A DNA stretch of 64,000 nt. It comes from an uncultured Pelagibacteraceae bacterium (GTDB lineage Bacteria; Pseudomonadota; Alphaproteobacteria; Pelagibacterales; Pelagibacteraceae). The translations under genes were made by a program, and so were the position numbers. Where the stretch lies: positions 47,876-111,875 of the forward strand of contig CACLKR010000002.1 of assembly GCA_902607625.1 (NCBI GenBank), written 5' to 3'. Positions 39,851 to 49,673 of the stretch are shown here, piece after piece; the stretch's first letter is position 1, and each line of letters opens with the position of its first letter. Under the pieces are notes generated by a model. The model saw only the letters and a program-made list of their open reading frames with translations. It ran no database searches and had not been told where the DNA came from.

Positions 39851-40130
39851 CCACTTTTGGTACCACGAAAAATTCTTCGTTCTTTTCTGGTGAATTTTTT
39901 AAAATTTGATCCCTTATTTTTCCATCCTTTACTTCGTCTTCTCTAGATTTAAGAGAGGCGTTTATTATTGATGTAAGCGGAGTAACTTTATCAGTATTTA
40001 ATTCATTAAGTTTTTCAATAAACTTCATTATTGATGAGAGATCCTTGGAAAGGCTACTAATTTTCTTTTCGTCTAAGGAAATCCTAGCTAACTTTGATAT
40101 GTGTTTTACTGTATCTTTATCTATTGACAT
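39843..40130 (-). CDS. gatC: Asp-tRNA(Asn)/Glu-tRNA(Gln) amidotransferase subunit C
   Basis: 95 residues, the usual length. Small subunit that wraps around GatA and joins it to Gat[18 protein letters not shown] near the start, then [18 protein letters not shown] and a C-terminal ..[17 protein letters not shown]. First gene of gatCAB, divergent from ruvX over 41 bp. No clear promoter could be picked in that gap. Confidence 0.95.
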   Translation of the reverse strand: MSIDKDTVKHISKLARISLDEKKISSLSKDLSSIMKFIEKLNELNTDKVTPLTSIINASLKSREDEVKDGKIRDQILKNSPEKNEEFFVVPKVVE

Positions 40131-40171
40131 TTGTGATTATTGGCAAATAAGTAAGGAAAATAGCATTTAAG

Positions 40172-40642
40172 ATGAAAACATACAATATACTCAGTATTGA
40201 TGAATTTAAAACAAATATTGGAAGAAATTCTAGGTTGTTGGGAATAGACCCGGGAAATAGGAATATAGGATTAGCAATATGCGATGAAAATAAAAAAGTT
40301 GCTACTCCTCTTAAAATTTTACAAAAAAGCAAATTTAAAGTTTTAATAAAGGAAATAAATCTACTTATTAAAGAAAACCATATAAAAGGAATCGTTATTG
40401 GAAATCCTATAAATATGGATGGAACCTCAGGTAAATCATCTCAAGCCGCGAGTGACTTAGCAAAAAATCTATCAAAAAATATTACGATTCCTATCGCCAT
40501 GTGGGATGAACGTCTTTCTAGTGAAGGAAGCTTTAAAATAACCAAAGAATTAGGTACCAATGTCACTAATAGAGTCAATAAATTAGATAAAAATGCTGCT
40601 GCGTTTATACTTCAAGGAGCAATAGATTACTTATCAAATTAA
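40172..40642 (+). CDS. ruvX: Putative pre-16S rRNA nuclease / Holliday junction resolvase-like RuvX (YqgF)
   Basis: 156 residues. RNase H-like fold: LLGIDPGNRNIGLAIC (first catalytic Asp), GIVIGNPINMDGTSGKSSQ and PIAMWDERLSSEGS (DER motif), ending with KNAAAFILQGAIDYL containing the last helix. The family matures 16S rRNA and has been proposed to resolve junctions. First plus-strand gene of ruvX-pyrB-pyrC-plsY. An N-terminal extension of ~20 residues precedes the core; no alternative ATG lies nearer. Confidence 0.92.
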   Translation: MKTYNILSIDEFKTNIGRNSRLLGIDPGNRNIGLAICDENKKVATPLKILQKSKFKVLIKEINLLIKENHIKGIVIGNPINMDGTSGKSSQAASDLAKNLSKNITIPIAMWDERLSSEGSFKITKELGTNVTNRVNKLDKNAAAFILQGAIDYLSN

Positions 40643-40690
40643 TCATAATGCTTGCATAGTTTCCTACAAAGGGTTATAGAGTTGATTTTA

Positions 40691-41641
40691 ATGGCTATAA
40701 TTAAAAAACTAAAAGCTGTTAAAATTGAACAAAATCACCTCTTAGGTATTCAAGACATTTCTTTTTCTCAAATTTCAGAAATACTAAAACAAGCAAAGAC
40801 ATTTATTACTTTAAACAAAAGTGATTCAAAAAAAACAGATATTCTAAGGGGGAAAACACAAATTAATTTATTTTTCGAACCCTCTACAAGAACTCAAAGT
40901 TCTTTTGAACTCGCGGGGAAGAGACTTGGTGCAGATGTAATGTCTATGAATATTGTGAACTCAGCTATAAAAAAAGGTGAGACCTTAATAGATACAGCCA
41001 TGACTCTAAATGCTATGCATCCAGATATTATTGTAATAAGGCATCAAGATTCAGGAGCCCCAAATTTATTATCACAAAAAGTAAATTGTGCTGTTATAAA
41101 TGCAGGCGACGGTAGACGCGAACATCCTACACAAGCATTGTTAGATGCCCTTACTATAATTAATAGAAGAGGTAAAGTTGAAGGTTTAAAAATAGCAATC
41201 TGTGGAGATATTCTGCATTCAAGGGTTGCTAGATCAAATATTTATTTAATGAATATGCTTGGGGCTGAAGTTAATGTTATTGCTCCTAAAACTTTACTAC
41301 CACATTCAATAGAACGCCTTGGGGTAAAAGCTTTTACTGATATGAAAAAAGGCTTAGAAAATTGCGATATTGTTATGATGCTAAGATTGCAAAACGAAAG
41401 AATGCATGGATCTTTTTTACCATCAGCAAGAGAGTATTATGAATATTTTGGTTTAACTCCAGACAAATTAAAGAAGGCAAAGAAAGATGCTTTGATAATG
41501 CATCCTGGTCCAATGAATAGAGGCGTTGAGATAGATACAAATTTAGCTGATGACATTAATAGAAGTGTAATAAGAGAACAGGTTGAACTTGGTGTTGCTG
41601 TAAGAATGGCTTGTTTAAAAATTTTTTGTAAAAGAAATTAA
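40691..41641 (+). CDS. pyrB: Aspartate carbamoyltransferase catalytic subunit
   Basis: 316 residues from ATG 40691; an in-frame TTG at 40652 would add 13 unconserved residues and is not preferred. Catalyses carbamoyl phosphate + aspartate to carbamoyl aspartate. Motifs: [20 protein letters not shown] (carbamoyl-phosphate site), [41 protein letters not shown] and [12 protein letters not shown]. No pyrI is seen. The stop overlaps the pyrC-like start by one base, typical of pyrB-pyrC' pairs that form a complex. Confidence 0.96.
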   Translation: MAIIKKLKAVKIEQNHLLGIQDISFSQISEILKQAKTFITLNKSDSKKTDILRGKTQINLFFEPSTRTQSSFELAGKRLGADVMSMNIVNSAIKKGETLIDTAMTLNAMHPDIIVIRHQDSGAPNLLSQKVNCAVINAGDGRREHPTQALLDALTIINRRGKVEGLKIAICGDILHSRVARSNIYLMNMLGAEVNVIAPKTLLPHSIERLGVKAFTDMKKGLENCDIVMMLRLQNERMHGSFLPSAREYYEYFGLTPDKLKKAKKDALIMHPGPMNRGVEIDTNLADDINRSVIREQVELGVAVRMACLKIFCKRN

Positions 41642-42933
41642 TGAAAGAAAGATATTTAATTAATGCAAGAATAATTGATCCCAAAAATGATTTGGATGAA
41701 ATAGGAGGATTGATTATTGACTCAAAAGGCTTGATAAAAGCTGTAGGAAAGAAAGTTGCCAATGGCAATATACCATCAACGGCAAATAAAATTGACCTTA
41801 AAAGACAAGTATTAATACCAGGTATTGTCGACATGCGAGTTTTCGTAGGAGAGCCAGGCTTTGAGTATAAAGAAAATTTTAGAACACTAAGTGATGCCGC
41901 TTTATCAGGAGGCGTAACATCTGTTGTCTCCATGCCAAATACATCACCTGTAATCGATAATGTTTCAATGGTTGACTTTCTTAAACGAAGAGGAAGAGAC
42001 AAATCTAGAATTAATATTTTTCCCTCTGCTGCATTAACAAAAAATACAGAAGGTAAACAAATGACTGAATTTGGCCTTCTTAAAAAAAAAGGAATTGTCG
42101 CTTTTACCGATGGTGTCAAAACAGTACAAAATCCACAAGTCATGGCAAGAATAATGAACTTTGCTAGTCAATCAGAATCTTTAATAATGCAACACGCCGA
42201 AGACAACATTTTATCTGAAGGAGGATTAATTAATGAAGGAGAAATATCGACAAGACTTGGTTTAAAAGGGATTCCTTTTCTTGCTGAAAAAATTATTGTT
42301 GAAAGAGATCTATCTTTCCTTGAAGAATACTTTTGCAGATATCACATTTCACAAATATCATCAGAAAAAACAGTATCTGTTATCAAAAAAGCTAAAAATG
42401 AAGGTAAAATTTTCACAGCTGGTGTTTCTATTAATAATTTATCATTAAATGAAAATGATATTGGCGACTTTAGAACTTTTCTAAAACTTTCGCCTCCACT
42501 AAGAACTGAAAATGATAGACAATCACTTGTTGAAGCAGTTAGTGATGGTACAATTGATGTGATAGTTTCTGATCACAAGCCTGAAGATGAAGAATCAAAA
42601 AGATTGACTTTTTCTCAAGCAACAACCGGAGCTACTGGTGTTGAAACTCTTTTGCCTTTAGCTTTAGAACATTTTCACAATAAGTCAGTTAAACTTGTGA
42701 AACTGATTGCTTCAATTACATCAAATCCAGCAAAAATTCTTGGTATAAATAAAGGAAGCCTTGAAAAAGGAAATGAAGCTGATTTATGCGTATTTGATAT
42801 AAATAAACCTTGGATAGTAAATAAAGACATACTTAAATCAAAATCAAAAAATACTCCGATAGAGGATAGAAAATTGCAAGGTCAAGTATTAAAAACTTTC
42901 GTAAGGGGTGAAATGGCCTTCGAAAGAGTTTAA
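41641..42933 (+). CDS. pyrC: Dihydroorotase-like protein (PyrC', probably non-catalytic partner of PyrB)
   Basis: 430 residues, amidohydrolase fold. In the first strand the metal-binding HxH of active dihydroorotases (DxHxHLRxPG) is replaced: IPGIVDMRVFVGEPGFEYKE. The paired histidines before the later loop are also absent (TAGVSINNLSLNEND), and the DHAPH motif reads SDHKPED. Elsewhere the fold is kept (AGGVTSVVSMPNTSPVID-like, HISQISSEKTV, LKLSPPLRTE, ATTGATGVETLLPL). This matches alphaproteobacterial and pseudomonad PyrC' proteins that support aspartate transcarbamoylase assembly; a true dihydroorotase should be elsewhere in the genome. Confidence 0.88.
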   Translation: MKERYLINARIIDPKNDLDEIGGLIIDSKGLIKAVGKKVANGNIPSTANKIDLKRQVLIPGIVDMRVFVGEPGFEYKENFRTLSDAALSGGVTSVVSMPNTSPVIDNVSMVDFLKRRGRDKSRINIFPSAALTKNTEGKQMTEFGLLKKKGIVAFTDGVKTVQNPQVMARIMNFASQSESLIMQHAEDNILSEGGLINEGEISTRLGLKGIPFLAEKIIVERDLSFLEEYFCRYHISQISSEKTVSVIKKAKNEGKIFTAGVSINNLSLNENDIGDFRTFLKLSPPLRTENDRQSLVEAVSDGTIDVIVSDHKPEDEESKRLTFSQATTGATGVETLLPLALEHFHNKSVKLVKLIASITSNPAKILGINKGSLEKGNEADLCVFDINKPWIVNKDILKSKSKNTPIEDRKLQGQVLKTFVRGEMAFERV

Positions 42934-42939
42934 TAAATA

Positions 42940-43572
42940 ATGGATATCATAATAGTTATTTTATTTTCTTATTTAAGTGGTTCAATTCCTTTCGGATTAA
43001 TTTTAACTAAAATTTTTAGAGATCAGGATATTAGAAATATTGGCTCAGGAAACATTGGAGCTACGAATGTACTTAGAACTGGTAATAAATTCCTAGCAGG
43101 ACTTACCCTGGTATTAGATATTTTAAAAGGTTATATACCTGTGATAATCGCAGGGCACTATTTCCCTGGACTGATTCAATTATCATGTCTGTTAGCTTTT
43201 TTAGGGCATGTTTTTCCAGTTTGGTTAAAATTTAAAGGTGGAAAAGGTGTAGCTACATATTTGGGAATTTTACTTGCTTTATCTATTCAATTAGGTCTCT
43301 TGTTTATGTTTACATGGTTGGTTGTTTCTCTAATATTTAAATATTCATCTGTATCTTCAATGTTTGCTTCATTAAGCGTATTCATTATCCATACGATAAG
43401 AGAAATAGCAGGACCAATTTTTGAAAGAATGTCAGACCATTCATCTAAAACTTACGAGATTGACGCTTCCTTATCGTTACTTTTGTTTATTTTTTTTATT
43501 TTGTTAGTATTTACTCATAGAAAAAATATTTCTAACCTAAAAAATAAAACTGAACTTAAAATTAAAATCTAG
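42940..43572 (+). CDS. plsY: Glycerol-3-phosphate acyltransferase PlsY
   Basis: 210 residues, about five membrane helices. Acylates glycerol 3-phosphate from acyl-phosphate, the first step of phospholipid synthesis with PlsX. Family motifs: YLSGSIPFGLILTKIF, NIGSGNIGATNVLRTGNK and WLKFKGGKGVATYLGIL. A ~30-residue insertion near residues 155-185 (REIAGPIFERMSDHSSKTY) separates the last helices and is unusual. dprA, which often follows in alphaproteobacteria, is missing. Confidence 0.94.
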   Translation: MDIIIVILFSYLSGSIPFGLILTKIFRDQDIRNIGSGNIGATNVLRTGNKFLAGLTLVLDILKGYIPVIIAGHYFPGLIQLSCLLAFLGHVFPVWLKFKGGKGVATYLGILLALSIQLGLLFMFTWLVVSLIFKYSSVSSMFASLSVFIIHTIREIAGPIFERMSDHSSKTYEIDASLSLLLFIFFILLVFTHRKNISNLKNKTELKIKI

Positions 43573-43657
43573 ATTACAAGCCATTTTTTAATCTTTTTAA
43601 ATCCTTAATTTGACAAAACAAACTATATTTGACAGTAAAGTTTCTCAGGAGATTTAA

Positions 43658-46240
43658 ATGTACCTTGTAATTGTAGAAAGTCCTGCTAAAGCAAAAACGA
43701 TTAATAAATACCTAGGCAAAGATTATAAAGTGCTCGCTAGTTATGGTCATATAAGAGATCTACCATCAAAAAATGGATCCGTAGATCCTGAAAATAATTT
43801 TCAAATGCTTTGGGAAATAGATTCTTTTTCAAAAAAGTATTTAAAAGAAATCACAGACACTGCTGCAGACTCAAGTAAAATAATTTTAGCTACTGACCCT
43901 GATCGTGAAGGTGAGGCTATTGCTTGGCATGTAAAAGAAGTATTAGATCAAAAAAAATTATTAAAAGATAAGAAGATAGAAAGAGTTGTTTTCAATGAAA
44001 TTACAAAAAAAGCTGTTACAAAAGGTATAGAAAACCCTAGAGATATTGAGCCACTTCTAGTCGATGCATACATGGCTAGAAGAGCATTAGACTATTTAGT
44101 TGGATTCAATATTTCTCCTATTTTGTGGACTAAGCTACCTGGATCCAAATCTGCTGGACGTGTCCAATCCGTTGCTTTGAAATTAATTACTGAAAGAGAG
44201 CATGAGATTGAATTATTTATCCCTAAGGAGTTTTGGACTTTAAAAGTAAACTTTAAAGACAATAGCAATAACATAGTAACATCTAATATTTCACAACTAG
44301 AGGGAAAAAAAGTTGAAAAATTCTCTTTTAAAAATAAAGAGGATATTAATGATGCTTCTGAACGAATTAAAAAAATGAAATTTATTATTTCTGATATATC
44401 GTCAAAAATTGTAAGTAGAAACCCTTCAGGTCCTTTTACTACGTCAACACTTCAGCAAGTTTCCTCTGGAAAACTAGGTTTAGGTGCATCGAGAACAATG
44501 CAAATTGCTCAAAAACTTTATCAAGGAATTGAAATTGATGGTGAGACTATAGGTTTAATCACATATATGAGAACTGACGGAACAAACATATCAGAAGAAG
44601 CTGTGTCTAATTTTAGAAATTTTATTAAAAATACATATGGAAATGAATACCTTCCTAAAGATCATTTAAATTATTCTGGTAAAAAAGCAAAGAATGCTCA
44701 GGAAGCTCACGAAGCAATACGACCTACTGATATTGATAAATCACCTGAGAAAGTAAAAAAATATTTAAGCCCAGAACAACATAAAGTGTATGATCTAATT
44801 TGGAGTAGAGCTTTATCTTCTCAAATGCAATCAGCACAATTTGATAGAAACACAATTACAATTATATCTGATAACAAAGAAACTATTTTAAGAACTACTG
44901 GATCGGTAATTAAATTTGATGGTTATTTAAAAGTTTATAAAGATTCTAAAAAAGAAGACGGTGAAAGCATTTTGCCTAAAATGTCAAATGGTCCTGTTAA
45001 TATGGAGAGTCTTATGGATGATCAGCATTTTACACAACCACCACCTAGATATTCGGAAGCGAGTTTAGTAAAAAAACTTGAAGAATTAGGTATTGGAAGA
45101 CCCTCTACATACGCAAGCATTATTTCTGTTATATCTACTAGAGGTTATGTTGAAACCTTAAATAAAAGATTTCATCCTACAGATAGAGGAAAATTAATAA
45201 CAGCTTTTTTGGAAAAACTATTTTCTAAATATGTAGACTACAATTTTACTGCTGGATTGGAAAATCAATTAGACGAAATCACTTCAGGAAAAGAAGGATG
45301 GATTAAAGTTCTAGAGATGTTTTGGAAGGACTTTAATCAAAATGTTATTGAGGTAAAGGAAAAAAGAACAAGAGAAGTTTTAGATTTATTGAATGATAGT
45401 CTGGGTACCTTAATATTTGAAAGAGATAATGATGGTAATATTGATAGGAAATGCAAGCTTTGCGCGAATGGGGAATTAAGTTTAAAAAATAGTTTCCGTG
45501 GAGGCGCTTTTATTGGCTGTTCAAACTACCCTGAATGTAAATTTACTAGGCCTTTATCAAAAGCAAAGGCTGCTCAACAATCACAATTAGCTGAACCAAA
45601 ATTAATAGGAAAACATGAAAATGGTAATGATATGTACTTAAAAATAGGAAGATTTGGTCCATACGTTCAATATGAAATAATACCTGAGATTTATCCTGAT
45701 GAAATTAAAAAAACTAGGAAAACTAAAAAAAATAAAAAAAAGAAAGAAAAAGAAAATAATAATCTTAAAAATGTCTCAATACCAAAAGGTATTTCCATTG
45801 AGTCTGTAGATTTAGATAAAGCAAAGTTTTTATGTTCTTTGCCAAAAAGTCTTGGAATAAATCCTGAAAATCAAAAAGAAATATTTTTAAATTCTGGAAG
45901 ATTTGGACCTTACTTAAAATGTGAAAATAAATCGGCACGTTTAGATAATGTAGAAGAAATATTTTCGATTGGCTTAAATAGAGCAATAACATTAATAGCT
46001 GAAGCAAAACCAGGAAGAATGTCATCGTCTATGATCAAAGATCTTGGAGAACATCCTGAGGATAAAAAACCAGTAAGAATTATGAAAGGTCAGTATGGTC
46101 CATATGTTAAATATAAATCACTTAACGCAACTATTCCTGAAGAAAAAGACCCTACAGAAATAACTATGGATGATGCTTTAATATTAATTGAGAAAAGAAA
46201 GGAATATGATAGAAACAAAAAAGGAAAAAAGAGAAAGTAA
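43658..46240 (+). CDS. topA: DNA topoisomerase I
   Basis: 860 residues. Relaxes negative supercoils. Toprim domain: VESPAKAKTINKYLGKDYKV and LATDPDREGEAIAWHV. Catalytic tyrosine region: IGLITYMRTDGTNIS. The C-terminal part has one zinc ribbon (CKLCANG..FIGCSNYPECK) and then three GRFGPY/GQYGPY-type repeats (~665, ~750, ~812) separated by a Lys-rich linker. A strong Shine-Dalgarno AGGAG (43647-43651) lies 6 bp before the ATG. A TTGACA at 43610 might be a -35, but no good -10 is at the right distance. Confidence 0.97.
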   Translation: MYLVIVESPAKAKTINKYLGKDYKVLASYGHIRDLPSKNGSVDPENNFQMLWEIDSFSKKYLKEITDTAADSSKIILATDPDREGEAIAWHVKEVLDQKKLLKDKKIERVVFNEITKKAVTKGIENPRDIEPLLVDAYMARRALDYLVGFNISPILWTKLPGSKSAGRVQSVALKLITEREHEIELFIPKEFWTLKVNFKDNSNNIVTSNISQLEGKKVEKFSFKNKEDINDASERIKKMKFIISDISSKIVSRNPSGPFTTSTLQQVSSGKLGLGASRTMQIAQKLYQGIEIDGETIGLITYMRTDGTNISEEAVSNFRNFIKNTYGNEYLPKDHLNYSGKKAKNAQEAHEAIRPTDIDKSPEKVKKYLSPEQHKVYDLIWSRALSSQMQSAQFDRNTITIISDNKETILRTTGSVIKFDGYLKVYKDSKKEDGESILPKMSNGPVNMESLMDDQHFTQPPPRYSEASLVKKLEELGIGRPSTYASIISVISTRGYVETLNKRFHPTDRGKLITAFLEKLFSKYVDYNFTAGLENQLDEITSGKEGWIKVLEMFWKDFNQNVIEVKEKRTREVLDLLNDSLGTLIFERDNDGNIDRKCKLCANGELSLKNSFRGGAFIGCSNYPECKFTRPLSKAKAAQQSQLAEPKLIGKHENGNDMYLKIGRFGPYVQYEIIPEIYPDEIKKTRKTKKNKKKKEKENNNLKNVSIPKGISIESVDLDKAKFLCSLPKSLGINPENQKEIFLNSGRFGPYLKCENKSARLDNVEEIFSIGLNRAITLIAEAKPGRMSSSMIKDLGEHPEDKKPVRIMKGQYGPYVKYKSLNATIPEEKDPTEITMDDALILIEKRKEYDRNKKGKKRK

Positions 46241-46248
46241 AATGATAA

Positions 46249-46707
46249 ATGGATATTGAAAACAAATTAAAAGAATTGAATATTGAATTACCTAATGCTC
46301 CTGATCCAGTTGGAGCATATGTTGCTTTTAAAAAAATTAACAACTTGCTTTTTATTTCAGGTCAGCTTCCAATATCAAAAGATGGAAAAATAATTAAAGG
46401 AAAAATTGGTAAAGATTTAACTCTAGAAGAAGGACAGAAAGCTTCAAAATTATGTGTCATAAATATTTTTGCCCAAGTAAAAAAAGCCCTTAAAGGAGAT
46501 TTAAATAAGGTTAAAAATTGTGTCAAAATAACTGGCTTTGTTAATTCTACAGATGATTTTATAGATCAACCCAAAGTAATAAACCCTGCTTCTGAAGCTT
46601 TATCTGCTGTACTCGGTGATAATGGTAAACATGCGAGGGCTGCTATAAGTACTAACTCTCTTCCATTAGGTGCAGCTGTCGAAATAGATGCTATATTTGA
46701 AATATAA
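46249..46707 (+). CDS. RidA/YjgF-family protein
   Basis: 152 residues. Family fold seen in LNIELPNAPDPVGAYVAFKK, LLFISGQLPI, INIFAQVKKAL, VKNCVKITGFVNSTDDF and the C-terminal HARAAISTNSLPLGAAVEID. Classical RidA deaminates reactive enamines from PLP enzymes; this longer subgroup (~150 residues) has an Ala/Ser at parts of that site and its substrate is unclear. Eight bp after topA on the same strand; ends 3 bp from the convergent ugd. Confidence 0.88.
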   Translation: MDIENKLKELNIELPNAPDPVGAYVAFKKINNLLFISGQLPISKDGKIIKGKIGKDLTLEEGQKASKLCVINIFAQVKKALKGDLNKVKNCVKITGFVNSTDDFIDQPKVINPASEALSAVLGDNGKHARAAISTNSLPLGAAVEIDAIFEI

Positions 46708-46710
46708 AAA

Positions 46711-48009
46711 TTATCTACCTATAGAATAATAATCAAAACCTTTTTTCTTCATAGACACAACTGAGTAAAGATTTCGCATATCATAAATTTTAAATTTCTT
46801 TTTTCTATATAGTTTTTTGAAATCTAGTGCTTTGAATTCATCCCACTCAGTGTGAATAATAACCAAATCAACATTTTTGCATGCTTCCCTTACATTATTA
46901 CAAAATAAAATATTTTTAAGTTTAGAAAACTCTTTTTTTTCTCCAGATGGATCGTAGTAAGTAATTTTTGAACCTTTTCTCAACAAAAAAGGTATCATTG
47001 ATAAACTTGAAGATTGTCTCATATCATCAGTATTTGGTTTAAAAGTGACACCCAAAAAAGCAATTTTTTTATTTTTAATTTTATTTGATAAAATTTTTTT
47101 AACCTTTTCAATCAGAAGTATTCTACGTTTATCATTAGATTTAATAACTGATTTTATTATAGAAAGATTGGTTTTAAATAAATCTCCAGTAACTGTCACA
47201 GCTTTGGTATCTTTTGGAAAACATGAGCCGCCAAAAGCTGGTCCGGCTCTTAAAAAACGGCTTCCAATTCTTTTATCTAATCCTATTCCAAGCGATACAT
47301 CCTCAATGTTTACACCTGCTTTTTCACATAAATTAGCCATTTCATTTATATAAGATATTTTTGTCGCCAAAAATGCATTGGAAGCGTACTTTATCAGTTC
47401 AGCTCCTCGTCTATTAGTTGAAAAAAATTTAGCTCCTTTTTTAATTAATGGATCATATAAAGATTCTAATTTTTTAGTAGCTTTTTTATTATTTGAGCCA
47501 ACAATTATTCTGTCTGGAAATCTAAAATCTCTTATTGCCTCACCTTCTCTCAAAAATTCAGGATTTGAAACAACCTCGAACAATATTTTTCGTTTTTTTT
47601 TGGAAATTAATTTTTCTATTTTGTCTCCTGTTGTGACTGGGACAGTAGATTTAGTTACTATTATTTTAAATTTATTAATATGTTTAGTTATTTCTGATAC
47701 AGCTTTAAAAACATATTGAAGATCTGCAGAATGCTTTTTCTTGTAAGTTGGCGTGCCAACACAAATAAATATAATATCGGAATTTTTAACGGCCAAATTA
47801 AAACTTGTAGTAAACCTTAATCTACCAGAATTGAAATTTTTACTAATAAGTTCGCTTAAACCAGGTTCAAAAATTGGAACATGTTTGTTATTTAACATAT
47901 CAATTTTTCTTTTATCTTTATCAATACACCAAACGATATTACCTAAGTCAGCAAAGCATGCTCCGCTTACAAGCCCTACATAACCAGCTCCTATCATACA
48001 AATTTTCAT
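46711..48009 (-). CDS. ugd: UDP-glucose 6-dehydrogenase
   Basis: 432 residues. Oxidises UDP-glucose to UDP-glucuronate with NAD+. N-terminal Rossmann: KICMIGAGYVGLVSGACFAD, EPGLSELI, FICVGTPTYKKKHSADL, TKSTVPVTTGD, EVVSNPEFLREGEAI. Catalytic cysteine: GPAFGGSCFPKDTKA. C-terminal: IAFLGVTFKPNTDDMRQSSS. Three bp after galU, so the pair can convert glucose 1-phosphate to UDP-glucuronate for envelope polysaccharide or lipid. Confidence 0.96.
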   Translation of the reverse strand: MKICMIGAGYVGLVSGACFADLGNIVWCIDKDKRKIDMLNNKHVPIFEPGLSELISKNFNSGRLRFTTSFNLAVKNSDIIFICVGTPTYKKKHSADLQYVFKAVSEITKHINKFKIIVTKSTVPVTTGDKIEKLISKKKRKILFEVVSNPEFLREGEAIRDFRFPDRIIVGSNNKKATKKLESLYDPLIKKGAKFFSTNRRGAELIKYASNAFLATKISYINEMANLCEKAGVNIEDVSLGIGLDKRIGSRFLRAGPAFGGSCFPKDTKAVTVTGDLFKTNLSIIKSVIKSNDKRRILLIEKVKKILSNKIKNKKIAFLGVTFKPNTDDMRQSSSLSMIPFLLRKGSKITYYDPSGEKKEFSKLKNILFCNNVREACKNVDLVIIHTEWDEFKALDFKKLYRKKKFKIYDMRNLYSVVSMKKKGFDYYSIGR

Positions 48010-48012
48010 AAA

Positions 48013-48828
48013 TTACAATCTAGATATATATAAAGATGAATTGATATAGCCTTTCATTGTTCCACAGTCTAAATACTTTCCGGCAAAGACATGACCGATA
48101 AATTTATTTTTTTGTTTAATCAAAGTTCTAATAGCATCGGTAATGTGAATTTCGCCATTATTTCCTGGTTTTTGTTTTTGTAAAATATTAAATATCTTTT
48201 GTGGTAATATATAGCGACCAATAACAGCATAGTTTGATGGAGCAGATTTAATGCTTGGTTTTTCAACAACGTCTTTAATAAGAAAGTCTCTTTTATTAAT
48301 TTTCTTAAAGTCAAATATCCCCCATCTCGATACATTGTCTCGATTGACTTTTTTTGATGCAATAACAGATGATTTGTATTTATTATGTAGTTGAATCAAT
48401 GAAAGCGAACAATTATTTTTTATTATTAAATCATCAGGCATTAACATTAAAAAATGTTTTGATTTAATAAGATTTTTACATTTTAAAACCGCATCACCAG
48501 TTCCTCGTGGAGAATCTTGATAAACAAATTTTATTATTTTCTTATATTTTTTTATTTTTAAATATTCAAATTTTAACCTTTTGTCTCCTCTTCTTTTTTT
48601 TATTAAATTTTTATAAAAAAAATCGTTATAAAAATATTTTTTAATGCTTTGTTTTCTTTTTGATATAATGAATATAATTTCTTTTATTCCACATTTAATG
48701 CATTCATCTAGAATATACTCTAGGCCAGGTTTTCCATTAATAGGTAAAAGTTCTTTAGGCAAAACACTTGTTAATGGTAATAATCTTGTACCTAGACCAG
48801 CTAAAGGAATAATAGCCTGTTTAATCAT
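48013..48828 (-). CDS. galU: UTP--glucose-1-phosphate uridylyltransferase
   Basis: 271 residues, a little shorter than the usual ~290. Makes UDP-glucose. Nucleotide-binding start: QAIIPLAGLGTRLLPLTSVLPKELLPI (given as IIPLAGLGTRLLPLT and LPKELLPI), then GIKEIIFIIS, DSPRGTGDAVLKCK, LLMPDDLI-like FLMLMPDDLI and VVEKPS. First gene of galU-ugd, divergent from panC; the ATG is close to the panC leader, leaving about 35 bp between chosen starts. Confidence 0.94.
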   Translation of the reverse strand: MIKQAIIPLAGLGTRLLPLTSVLPKELLPINGKPGLEYILDECIKCGIKEIIFIISKRKQSIKKYFYNDFFYKNLIKKRRGDKRLKFEYLKIKKYKKIIKFVYQDSPRGTGDAVLKCKNLIKSKHFLMLMPDDLIIKNNCSLSLIQLHNKYKSSVIASKKVNRDNVSRWGIFDFKKINKRDFLIKDVVEKPSIKSAPSNYAVIGRYILPQKIFNILQKQKPGNNGEIHITDAIRTLIKQKNKFIGHVFAGKYLDCGTMKGYINSSLYISRL

Positions 48829-48863
48829 TGCTTTCTTTTACATATAATACTCAAAATTTACAA

Positions 48864-49673
48864 ATGAAAATATTTTTAAGCAAAAATAAGCTTATAAAAT
48901 TTATACAGAATGAAAAAGATCTAGGTTTTGTTCCTACTATGGGTGCTATTCATCGGGGGCATATTTCTTTATTTAAAAGATCAATTTCACAAAGTAAAAA
49001 GACTATTGTATCAATATTTATCAATAAGCAGCAATTTAATAGAAAAAGCGATTTTAAAAAGTACCCCAGAGTACTAAAAAAAGATATCTCAGTTTTAAAA
49101 AGACTAAAAGTAGATTATCTATATATTCCCTCAAATGATCAAATTTACCCAAGAGGACCAAACAAAAGAATTAATGTAGGCGTTTTTGGAAAAAAATTAT
49201 GTGGTAAATTTAGACCAGGTTATTTTGAAGCTGTTGTTGACGTAATTGATAGATTTATAAAAATTATTAATCCCAAAAGAATTTACTTAGGTGAAAAAGA
49301 TATGCAGCAATTAAAAATAATAGAACACTTTATAAAAAAAAATTACAATAATATTAAAGTCATCGGATGTAAAACAGTCAGAGCAAGAAATGGAATTGCT
49401 TACTCATCAAGAAATTCTTTGCTTTCTGTTGCTGAGAAAAAAATTGCTTCAAAAATTTATAATTTTTTAGACAACAAAAAGAATCATTTGATTGATAAAA
49501 AAATATCTTTTAATGATGTAAAAAATAAAATTTTTAAACTAGGTGCTGGTAAAATAGATTACATTGATTTATTAGATGTAAATAAACTTATAAAACCATA
49601 CAGACAAAATATAAAATATAGAATTTTTATTGCCTACTATCTTAGAACAACAAGATTAATTGATAATATTTAA
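48864..49673 (+). CDS. panC: Pantothenate synthetase
   Basis: 269 residues from ATG 48864; an upstream TTG at 48828 would overlap the galU start and is not preferred. Joins pantoate and beta-alanine with ATP. Signatures: LGFVPTMGAIHRGHISLFKRS (shown as VPTMGAIHRGHISL; HxGH for ATP), YLGEKDMQQL and ARNGIAYSSRNSLLS. Two motifs deviate: SIFINKQQF instead of SIFVNPTQF, and FRPGYFEAVVDVI instead of RPGHFRGVATVV. The enzyme is probably active but diverged. Convergent with mgtE (4-bp overlap). Confidence 0.86.
   Translation: MKIFLSKNKLIKFIQNEKDLGFVPTMGAIHRGHISLFKRSISQSKKTIVSIFINKQQFNRKSDFKKYPRVLKKDISVLKRLKVDYLYIPSNDQIYPRGPNKRINVGVFGKKLCGKFRPGYFEAVVDVIDRFIKIINPKRIYLGEKDMQQLKIIEHFIKKNYNNIKVIGCKTVRARNGIAYSSRNSLLSVAEKKIASKIYNFLDNKKNHLIDKKISFNDVKNKIFKLGAGKIDYIDLLDVNKLIKPYRQNIKYRIFIAYYLRTTRLIDNI

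Noticed and set aside
40652..40690. Longer pyrB start at TTG
   Set aside because: The added residues are not conserved and an ATG sits at 40691, just before the conserved region.
43610..43638. TTGACA upstream of topA as a complete promoter
   Set aside because: No acceptable -10 lies 15-19 bp downstream; only the -35-like box and a strong ribosome-binding site are clear.
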